Positions 48,371-55,728 of a stretch of DNA of 64,000 nt are shown here, one piece after another; within the stretch, counting starts at the first letter, position 1, and each line of letters opens with the position of its first letter. This DNA is from JAICIG01 sp035532215 (GTDB lineage: Bacteria; Planctomycetota; Planctomycetia; Pirellulales; JAICIG01), in assembly GCA_035532215.1 (NCBI GenBank), contig DATKRK010000163.1:1-64000 (forward strand), in the 5' to 3' direction. Below the pieces are notes generated by a model, which was not told the DNA's origin, made no database searches, and worked only from the letters and a program-made list of their open reading frames with translations. The translations under genes and the position numbers were made by a program.

Positions 48371-48518
48371 TAGCCCGGGCATTTATGCCTGGGAATTCGT
48401 TCAACGTGCACCCGTTTTTCCCGATTGGCGCCTCGGGGCCGCCGACGGCGGCCGCGAGGCGCCAATCGGGGGCGGGGGGTAAACGGCTCGCGGATCCCAG
48501 GCATAAATGCCTGGGCTA
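48371..48518. repeat. Nested miniature inverted repeat (TAGCCCNGGCATTTATGCC ends)
   Basis: Outer ends TAGCCCGGGCATTTATGCCT (48371-48390) and its complement ending at 48518. Inside is a second palindrome, CCGATTGGCGCCTCG against CGAGGCGCCAATCGG. No coding capacity. The remaining part of 48113-48598 contains nothing I can name. Confidence 0.75.
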
Positions 48519-48598
48519 TGTAGAAAGCACGGCATTCACGCACTCTCACTACGTCCAAACCGCTAGCATGCGACTTGTGTAGAGAACAACAAGCGAGG

Positions 48599-49717
48599 CT
48601 AAAGCGGTCCGGTCAGGCGCCAATCGCGGTCCGTCACGCCGGCGGCGATGAGTTGCACGCTTTGGCCTGTTGGTCCTGGTACAAACATTAGCATGCCAAT
48701 TTCCGGCCGTCCTTCGCACCAGGCCACGGCCCGCTCGGGGCCGAGGATGTAGAAGGCCGTCGCCAAAGCGTCGGCCTCAGCCGCCGTCGGCGCCAGCACC
48801 GTCGTCGAAATCACCCCTTCGGCCGGCCAGCCGCTGCGGGGGTCGATGATGTGCCCGTAGCGACGGCCGCGATGCCGGAAGAATTGCGTGCCGGCGCCCG
48901 AGGCGCCTAAAGCCCGGTCGCATAAGCGAATCTCGATGACTTGCTTCTCGGGCCGCATGGGATGCCGAACTCCGACCTGCCAGCCCGGCTCGTCCGCGGC
49001 TTGCGTCGCTTGCGAGCCGCGGGCCAGGATACTGCTTTGCCCGCCGTGCCAGAGAAAATCGCCGATGCCCGCGTCGAGCATCGATTCGGCGGCCCGATCG
49101 AGCGCGTAGCCCTTGCCGATGGCGCCCAGGTTCAGTTCCACGCCCGGCCGCAAGAATCGCACGCTGCTAGCCGTCGCGTCCAGTTCAAGGAACTGGCTGC
49201 CGACGCGAGCCAGCGCGGCCGCCAGATCGGCTTCCTCGGGCAAGGCGCCTTGGCGGCGAAAGAACCCCCAGACTTTGGTGAGCGGCCCGGACGTGATATC
49301 GAACGCGCCCTGCGTCTGGCGGTGCAGTTCCACGGCCAGTTCGAGCAGCCGGAACAACCGCGGTTCGACCGTCACCGGGCCTTCGGCGGCCTGGCGATTG
49401 ATCGCCATGATCTCGCTCGTGTCGCGATAGACGGTGAGCTGTGCTTCCAAACGATCGACCAGGTCAAGCGCCTCGACGACGGCCTCGTTCGCCTCGCGAT
49501 ACTGCCCGGCATTCAGGAAGACTTCGAACTGGCACGCCATCGCCTGGCGGCCGAACTGCAGCAAATAAGCCTCGGCCGGCGGCGGCCCTGGCCACGGCGA
49601 AACGGTGGAACTGGAGCTTGATTCCGGATCGATGCGTTCCGCCGCGTCGGCCAGGGCGTCGAGGGCCGTCTGCCCTTTCAGGAATTGGCGGCGGTTGCTG
49701 GTGCGCTTGGCGGACAT
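48599..49717 (-). CDS. apbE: FAD:protein FMN transferase
   Basis: ApbE attaches FMN covalently to Thr/Ser of flavoproteins such as Rnf and Nqr subunits, using FAD and Mg2+. The Tat-like leader NRRQFLKGQTALDALA suggests export. Conserved parts: GRQAMACQFEVFLNAG, INRQAAEGPVTVEPRLFRLL, FDITSGPLTKVWGFF, VELNLGAIGKGYALDRAAES, GGQSSILARG and the metal-site tail HIIDPRSGWPAEGV with TAAEADALATAFYILGPE. Length 372 is usual for exported forms. Substrate flavoproteins are not in the window. Confidence 0.93.
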   Translation of the reverse strand: MSAKRTSNRRQFLKGQTALDALADAAERIDPESSSSSTVSPWPGPPPAEAYLLQFGRQAMACQFEVFLNAGQYREANEAVVEALDLVDRLEAQLTVYRDTSEIMAINRQAAEGPVTVEPRLFRLLELAVELHRQTQGAFDITSGPLTKVWGFFRRQGALPEEADLAAALARVGSQFLELDATASSVRFLRPGVELNLGAIGKGYALDRAAESMLDAGIGDFLWHGGQSSILARGSQATQAADEPGWQVGVRHPMRPEKQVIEIRLCDRALGASGAGTQFFRHRGRRYGHIIDPRSGWPAEGVISTTVLAPTAAEADALATAFYILGPERAVAWCEGRPEIGMLMFVPGPTGQSVQLIAAGVTDRDWRLTGPL

Positions 49718-49912
49718 CGGTGTTATTATAGGCCGCCAAGCTATCAGGTGCTGGCGGACTCTCGCTTGAGCAGGGCTTATTGCTCGACTAATGATTCCTC
49801 GCCAGTATCGGTATTGTGGTTCGGGACGCAGAACAATGGAGCGATCCCTTTTCTAGGCTTGTCAAGAGGCGCCCAAGGGCGACCGCGAATGCTTTCGCCC
49901 GCGCCGCTCGCT

Positions 49913-50959
49913 TCAAATCTCGACGATGAATCGCTTGTGATCGTCGCGGGGCGGTAGCCATTGTGGCATCTGGCCTTTGCCGCCCACAAATCGATGGATT
50001 TGCCCGATGATTTCCAGCACGACGTCGACGCCTCGGAGGGCTGTACGTGAGTCAAGCAAGTAGATCTTTTCAAGTTTGTCGTACCCGCCAAACTTTTCGG
50101 GCGCGCTGAACGGCGATGCATGCACGATTGCATCGCGGAAGGGCTTCACAGTTTCGAGAAACTCCTTCAGCGGATCTCGCGAGTCGTGGAGAGGGCCCTC
50201 CGTCGCACGAGTGACAATTCGCGGAACTTTTTTGAGCTTTTCGACAAGGTTCACGGGGCGAGGATCCTCCGCCAGAAACGCTCGTTCCTTGTCAGATAAT
50301 TTGGCGCCTCGCGACGACTGCAGGCATTCCCACGCAAGGCCATTGACGAACGCCTCGACGAGATTGAACGCGGCAATCAGCGCCATTCGGCTGTTGAATA
50401 AGATCCGGCGTTGAACAGGAGCAATCTTACCCCGCCCTCGCTTTGCATCATTCCACGATAGGCGCTCCGATTGAATCCTGTCGAAGTCCGCCTGGGCGCC
50501 GATCAGGCCATCGACCGCCTCTGCGAGATCTTTGCAAAGGTGCATTTCCGGAAACTCTGTCTGCAAACCCCACGGCGAAATGCAAACCGTTGCATGCAGC
50601 GGGGCGCCTCGCAAAACGCCAGGCTTTGGCACACCGAGACGTTTTTGGAATTCGGCCAACGGAAGCCGCCAAGTCCCGCCGTGCTCCCACAACGGTTCAT
50701 ACAGCTCCGCGAGCTTGCTCTCCGTCGCCCCCGCGAAGTTCTCCTGACAGAAACCAGCAATCTTGCCCTTGAGTTGCAAGCGAATCTGCTTCTGAAGCTG
50801 CTTAAGTCGTTGGCGCGTCCACGTGCTGAAGTCGTCGGGAAATACGCGTTCAAGCCCATCGAGATCGCCAAGGAGCAAGCGACCGACGACGAGCGCTCGC
50901 TTCGCACGAACGATTTCCGCGATATCACGTTCCCGGCCGGTTTTGAATGAGAGAGCCAT
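49913..50959 (-). CDS. Hypothetical protein with a possible HEPN-like motif
   Basis: 348 residues from ATG 50959; an earlier ATG exists, but the start MALSFKTGRERDIAE fits a cytoplasmic protein better. It is mostly helical. The C-terminal part has NLVEAFVNGLAWECLQ followed by KPFRDAIVHASPF, where Arg and His are spaced R-x4-H as in HEPN ribonuclease/toxin domains. That match is short, and I infer it only as a possibility. No signal or membrane helix. It stands alone, in a region slightly lower in GC than its surroundings, so it may be transferred. Confidence 0.55.
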   Translation of the reverse strand: MALSFKTGRERDIAEIVRAKRALVVGRLLLGDLDGLERVFPDDFSTWTRQRLKQLQKQIRLQLKGKIAGFCQENFAGATESKLAELYEPLWEHGGTWRLPLAEFQKRLGVPKPGVLRGAPLHATVCISPWGLQTEFPEMHLCKDLAEAVDGLIGAQADFDRIQSERLSWNDAKRGRGKIAPVQRRILFNSRMALIAAFNLVEAFVNGLAWECLQSSRGAKLSDKERAFLAEDPRPVNLVEKLKKVPRIVTRATEGPLHDSRDPLKEFLETVKPFRDAIVHASPFSAPEKFGGYDKLEKIYLLDSRTALRGVDVVLEIIGQIHRFVGGKGQMPQWLPPRDDHKRFIVEI

Positions 50960-51215
50960 TTTGGTCCATTGAATCTCCCGTGAATGCCATCCAAACCAGT
51001 GAAGGACTCCGCGCGGGGGCGACGTTCGCGATCCCGGTCGCTTTTTCGGCAAAAACAAGCTTCCAGCCAAAATGGTTTATGCGTCGGCACCCGTGAAACG
51101 CATACAGCGTCTTCGTGGCGACGCGACCGAAGCCATCCAGCAGCGCCGCTTGAACTCGTGCCTTGCAAAACACAATTAGTCCCCGCCTTCCGCTCAGAAT
51201 TCCCCGAACCGTAGC

Positions 51216-53204
51216 TCAGACTTCTGCCGCCGCCGCTTGCGGCGCTGGGGCGTCGAACAACCGCGAGAGCCGAGCTTCATCCGGCGGCTCGGTGCAGAGG
51301 CTGGTGACGACCCCCAGCAGCGACGAAATCGCCAGTCCCCAGATGATCGGATCGAGCCCCAGCGGCGAAAAGGCTTTGATCTCGTGATACTTGACCCAAC
51401 CCGCCGCGTAGAGCGAGAGCGAGGAGAACACGCCGCCGATCATGGCCGCCATCGCGCCGGGCGCCGTGGCCCGCCGCCAGTAGGCGATCATCATCGCGGG
51501 GGCGAAAAACGACGTTGCGGCGCAGGTGCCGCTCAAGATCACCATCGTTTGCAAGTATCGCGGCGGATTGAGGTTGGCGCCGAGGGCCGCCGCGCCCACG
51601 ATGACCATCATCAGGTGCGAAAGCCAACGGATCTTCGCTTCGCCCGCATGCGGGTTGATGAACCGCAGATAAACGTCGCGCACCAGGCCCGAGGCGATGA
51701 CCACCAGATACGTGCTGACCGTGGCCATCACCGCGCCGAACGGCGCCGCCAGGATCAAGCCGGCGATCAGCGAGCCGCCCGGCAACGGGCTGGTGCTGAG
51801 CAAGGCCAGCCGCGGAATGATCTCGTCGGATTGCTGCTCTTGCAAGTCGGGGATCAACGTGCGGCCGCAGATGCAGATCACGATCAGCGGCAGATAGATG
51901 CACATGTTGTAAACCGCCAACAGCACGATCGAACGGCGGATGGTGGGCGTGCTTTTGCTGGCCATGATCCGCACCAGCCCGGCCGGCGAACTCAACCCGG
52001 CGAAGACCCACTGAAAGAAGAACGACACGGCGATGCCCAGCGGCAGAAACTCGAACGGGCCGGGACCGGTCGCCAGCGCGCCGGGCCGGCTCATTTTTCC
52101 GGTGACGATCTTGCCGTTGGAGTACAAGGCGCTTTGCCAGCCGCGCGAGTCTTTTTCGGTCAAGGCGACCAGCGTGCGCTGCTGGGAGGTCAGTCCGTCG
52201 ATCGTTGAATCGGCGCCGAAATAGCGCAGCGTCTCGGCGTCGGGCATCGCCTCGGCGTGCGGCGCCTCGGCCAGGAATTGCGGCTCGCCCAGCCGCAGGC
52301 TGACGGCTTCGACTCGCCCGTCGTCACGCGACCGATCAGCCAGCGATTGAGGCAGCCGCCCGTCGTGCTCGTCGGCGTAGCGGCGCAGTGCGGCGTCCAG
52401 GTGGTGAAGCGGCTGTTCAACGGCCTCGACATGAGCTTTGTTTTCCTCTCGCAATTCGGCGCTCAGCGGCCTGACCGCCACTTCGCGCGCCAATCGCTGG
52501 CTGGCGGCCGGCAATCCGCCGGCGGCGATCACCGTCAGCGGCAGCAGGATCATCACGCCGATGAACATCATCACGCTCTGGAACAGATCGGTCCACACCG
52601 CAGCCAAGAAGCCGCCGATCAGCGTGTAGCCAACGACCGTCAGCGAAAAGATGCCGAGGCCCAGATAGTAATACTTGTCGAGCCCGTCGCCGTCTTCTGC
52701 GAGCGCCAAAGCGCCCGAGCCGGGCCAGGAAATCTTCATTACCAGCGCCCCGGCCTTGAATTGGGCCACCATCATGAACGACATGAACAGCAGAATCAGA
52801 AGCGACGCCATCAGCCCGGCGGCCGGGCTGCCGAATCGCTCTCGCACCAGGTCGGGCACGGTGATGGCGCCGGTGCGGCGCGAGAGCTGCGAGATGCGTT
52901 TGCCCAGCACCCCGAAGCCCGTGATCGGCACGACCATGTACGAGGCGATCCACAGCGCCACGATCCAGCCCGAGCTGTAGACCATCGACGGAAAGCCCAT
53001 GAACGTGCCGCCGCTTTGCACGGTGGCGGTCAGGGCCAGCGCCCAGGCGCCCAGCCCGCGGTTGCCGAGAAAATAGCCTTTGAGGAATGAGCCCTTCTCG
53101 ACCACGCGCTGGGCCAGCGTGCCCAGCCAGACCGAAGCCGCGATGAATATGAGCAACGCGACGAACGTGCCCAGGCCCGCGGAATTGGCGGTCGTTTCAT
53201 CCAT
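51216..53204 (-). CDS. Sodium:solute symporter family protein with a large loop insert
   Basis: 662 residues. Some 12-13 transmembrane helices of the SSS fold, with SGGTFMGFPSMVYSSGWIVA, GVLGKRISQLSRRTGAITVP, GFLAAVWTDLFQSVMMF and RIMASKSTPTIRRSIVLLAV. After helix six about 120 residues (EENKAHVEAVEQPLHHLDAA to YSNGKIVTGKMSRP) form a soluble insert not usual in the family, including a helix-rich part and a VALTEKDSRGW motif. It imports an unknown organic solute with Na+. Its start overlaps the stop of the small upstream gene by eight bases, the layout of two-gene symporter units. Confidence 0.88.
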   Translation of the reverse strand: MDETTANSAGLGTFVALLIFIAASVWLGTLAQRVVEKGSFLKGYFLGNRGLGAWALALTATVQSGGTFMGFPSMVYSSGWIVALWIASYMVVPITGFGVLGKRISQLSRRTGAITVPDLVRERFGSPAAGLMASLLILLFMSFMMVAQFKAGALVMKISWPGSGALALAEDGDGLDKYYYLGLGIFSLTVVGYTLIGGFLAAVWTDLFQSVMMFIGVMILLPLTVIAAGGLPAASQRLAREVAVRPLSAELREENKAHVEAVEQPLHHLDAALRRYADEHDGRLPQSLADRSRDDGRVEAVSLRLGEPQFLAEAPHAEAMPDAETLRYFGADSTIDGLTSQQRTLVALTEKDSRGWQSALYSNGKIVTGKMSRPGALATGPGPFEFLPLGIAVSFFFQWVFAGLSSPAGLVRIMASKSTPTIRRSIVLLAVYNMCIYLPLIVICICGRTLIPDLQEQQSDEIIPRLALLSTSPLPGGSLIAGLILAAPFGAVMATVSTYLVVIASGLVRDVYLRFINPHAGEAKIRWLSHLMMVIVGAAALGANLNPPRYLQTMVILSGTCAATSFFAPAMMIAYWRRATAPGAMAAMIGGVFSSLSLYAAGWVKYHEIKAFSPLGLDPIIWGLAISSLLGVVTSLCTEPPDEARLSRLFDAPAPQAAAAEV

Positions 53205-53514
53205 GGGCGGCCTCCGTCTCGATGATGTTGCCGGCTTCGTCCTCTTCCGGTTCCGCTCCGAGGTCTTCGTCGCTCATGAACATCATGGCGAACCAGATCG
53301 AAACCGCCGTGGAAAGGGACCAGGGCGTCACGATGCCCCAAAACACCCAATCAGGGAAGCCGAGCACGAAACTCAGCGTTTCGGGATCTCGCCCATAGCC
53401 GAAAGCGTAGCAATATCCAATCGTGTAGACGCAAGCCGCCAACCAAACGCCAAGCACGACCAGCGCTTCACGTCGCGCGCTATGGAGCAACGGATCTTCG
53501 GTCCGTAGGGTCAT
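53197..53514 (-). CDS. Small membrane subunit paired with the symporter
   Basis: 105 residues from ATG 53514 (earlier ATG 53526 possible). Two hydrophobic helices (ALVVLGVWLAACVYTIGYCY and WVFWGIVTPWSLSTAVSIWF) connected by a short loop, then an acidic C-terminal tail (DLGAEPEEDEAGNIIE). This fits the DUF997-type small partner proteins encoded just before SSS transporters. It overlaps the symporter start, so the two are translated together. Confidence 0.8.
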   Translation of the reverse strand: MTLRTEDPLLHSARREALVVLGVWLAACVYTIGYCYAFGYGRDPETLSFVLGFPDWVFWGIVTPWSLSTAVSIWFAMMFMSDEDLGAEPEEDEAGNIIETEAAHG

Positions 53515-53629
53515 CACTCCATCCATCTCCTCGTGGTCATTGGCCCCTCGGGAGAGTCCCAATCTAACCGACGAGCAAGCCCTTCGCCAGGAATCGGCGG
53601 AAGCTTCAAGAGATCTCGTGAGGAATCAT

Positions 53630-53869
53630 TTACAGCATACTGGGCGAAGGATTGTGCTCGACCGCCTCAGGATCGTCGTCGGTGAGCGGCGCCGCCGAGT
53701 GGCTCCAGCCTTGATAGCCTGCCAGAGAGCTTCCTTGCTCAAACTTGTAGACGTCGTTTTGCTGCGACAACGTCGCCCAGCGCACGTAGGCCAGCAATTG
53801 TTGTTCGCCGTCGAACGTCGCCACGAGCTTTCGCGGCACATCACGCTTCGAGCCATAAAGATAATGCAC
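53630..53869 (-). CDS. Small hypothetical protein
   Basis: 79 residues: MHYLYGSKRDVPRKLVATFD opening, LAGYQGWSHSAAPLTDDD and the ending VEHNPSPSML. Codon use and residue mix look protein-like, and I recall such short proteins in other planctomycetes but cannot confirm it. No signal or membrane helix. It is divergent from the molybdenum enzyme gene, with 125 bp between. Confidence 0.6.
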   Translation of the reverse strand: MHYLYGSKRDVPRKLVATFDGEQQLLAYVRWATLSQQNDVYKFEQGSSLAGYQGWSHSAAPLTDDDPEAVEHNPSPSML

Positions 53870-53994
53870 GTTTCGTCCTCTGGGGGGAGCGATCTGTGGT
53901 ACGAGCGTTGCTCATTTTAGCACGACGTTTAAAATGTGGCAGTCGCTGCGATGTCGCTGGCCCCTTCAGCAGGACAAACGGAAAGGAGACAGCC

Positions 53995-55656
53995 TTGACG
54001 AATGTCGCTCTTGGAACGCAGTCAGTCTTTTTTCGGCTTGGCCCTTCATTTGCCGTGCGGCGCACGACGTTTTGGGCGATGTTCGTGCTGCTTGCCCTTC
54101 CCTTTGCGGCCGCCTACGTGCAGTGGCTGGCGTTCGGCCTGCCCGAAATCGCCGAACTGGCGGTTCCGCGAGCCACCGGAGCGGCGCCGCACGGGTTTCC
54201 CGGCTGGGTGCGCTGGTGTCATTACCTGAACTTTTTGTTCATGGTCTTGATCATCCGCAGCGGCCTGCAGATTTTGATGAGCCATCCGCGGCTGTACTGG
54301 AACGTTCACTGTACGCCCGGCAGCGAGTGGCTCCGGCTGACGCCGGTGGCGGAACTGCCTCGCGACCGCCTCTGGACGGCCAATGACGACGCCCGACATC
54401 TTTCACCCTGGATCGGCTTGCCAGGCTACCGCGTTAGCGTCGGCATGGCGCGGCATTGGCATTTTCTCAGCGCACTCGCGTGGGTCGTCAATGGCGCCCT
54501 CTTCGTGATCCTGTTGTTCTCCACGAGCCATTGGAAACGGCTTGTGCCCCAATCATGGCAGATCGTACCCGACGCCTGGGCGGTCTTCGTTCACTATGCA
54601 ACGTTTCACTTGCCGCCTGAGCCTGACGGGTTTTACCGCTACAACGCCTTGCAACAGTTGTCGTATTTCGCCGCCATCTTTGTGCTGGCGCCCTTGTCGA
54701 TGCTAACCGGACCATCGATGTCGCCTGCCTTCACCTCCAGGTTCAGTTGGTATCCCAAGCTGCCCGGCAACCGGCAGGTGGGACGTTCGCTGCACTTCTT
54801 GATCATGTGCGCATTTCTGGCGTTCATCCTGGCGCACATCGCCATGGTGGCGCTCACCGGGCTTGCCAGAAACATGAACCATATCGTGCTGGGAGCGGAC
54901 GACGCCAGGCCGATGGGCCTTTATCTCGGGCTGGCGGGACTTGCGGCGGTGGTGGCGGTCAATGCCTTGGCCAACTGGGCGGCGTGGCGCCGCCCGCGCA
55001 CCATCCAGCACTTGGCCAAGGCGATCATCACGCCTTTAAGCTGGTATTTCCTCAACCGGGCTCAGCCGCGGGCGCAATTCCGCCGAGAAGACATTTCGCC
55101 CTTCTTGTGGGCCAACGGCAGACTGCCGACTTCCGATCATTACAAGGCGCTGGCGGCCGACGGCTTCGAAGACTATCGCCTGAAGATCGGCGGCCTAGTG
55201 GAAAACCCGGTCGAACTCTCGCTCGACGAGCTGCGCGCGATGGGCACGACCACTCAGATCACGTTGCACCATTGCATCCAAGGCTGGTCGGGCATCGCCG
55301 AGTGGGGCGGCGTGCCGATGTCGCGAATCCTTGGGCTGGTGCGGCCGCAGGCCAACGCGACAGCCGCGTTCTTCTATTCCTTCGGAGAAGGTCCCGAAGG
55401 CGGCCAGTTCTACGACAGCCATTCGATCGAGAACCTTGCCCACTCACAAACGCTGCTGGCGTTTGACATGAATGGCGCCCCGCTGAGCGAAGCACACGGC
55501 GCCCCGTTGCGGCTGCGAGTGGAAAACCAACTCGGATTCAAAATGGTGAAATGGATCGAGTCGATCGAGTTCGTCGAGAGCCTCGAATCGGTCTATCAAG
55601 GCGAGGGCGGCTACAAAGAAGACCATGAGTATTTCGGCGAATCAGCCAATATCTGA
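53995..55656 (+). CDS. Cytochrome b561-type membrane domain fused to a sulfite-oxidase-family molybdenum domain
   Basis: 553 residues from TTG 53995, chosen because AAGGAG lies six bases upstream. The N-terminal 330 residues have six or so membrane helices with conserved His (WCHYLNFLFMVLIIRSGLQI, ARHWHFLSALAWVVNG, FVHYATFHL, SLHFLIMCAFLAFILAHIAM), as in cytochrome b561/NarI-type subunits that carry haem b. The C-terminal part has the sulfite oxidase/MsrP-type Mo pterin domain, with ITLHHCIQGWSGIAEWGGVP (the Cys that binds Mo) and VKWIESIEFVESLESVYQGE. One chain thus joins the membrane electron carrier and the catalytic Mo domain. Substrate unknown. Confidence 0.85.
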   Translation: MTNVALGTQSVFFRLGPSFAVRRTTFWAMFVLLALPFAAAYVQWLAFGLPEIAELAVPRATGAAPHGFPGWVRWCHYLNFLFMVLIIRSGLQILMSHPRLYWNVHCTPGSEWLRLTPVAELPRDRLWTANDDARHLSPWIGLPGYRVSVGMARHWHFLSALAWVVNGALFVILLFSTSHWKRLVPQSWQIVPDAWAVFVHYATFHLPPEPDGFYRYNALQQLSYFAAIFVLAPLSMLTGPSMSPAFTSRFSWYPKLPGNRQVGRSLHFLIMCAFLAFILAHIAMVALTGLARNMNHIVLGADDARPMGLYLGLAGLAAVVAVNALANWAAWRRPRTIQHLAKAIITPLSWYFLNRAQPRAQFRREDISPFLWANGRLPTSDHYKALAADGFEDYRLKIGGLVENPVELSLDELRAMGTTTQITLHHCIQGWSGIAEWGGVPMSRILGLVRPQANATAAFFYSFGEGPEGGQFYDSHSIENLAHSQTLLAFDMNGAPLSEAHGAPLRLRVENQLGFKMVKWIESIEFVESLESVYQGEGGYKEDHEYFGESANI

Positions 55657-55728
55657 AGCTCCGGCCAGGCGACGGAAGCTTGATCGTCTCCGCAGGTCAA
55701 GCTTCGCTCTGGGAGAGGCGCTGCTCTA

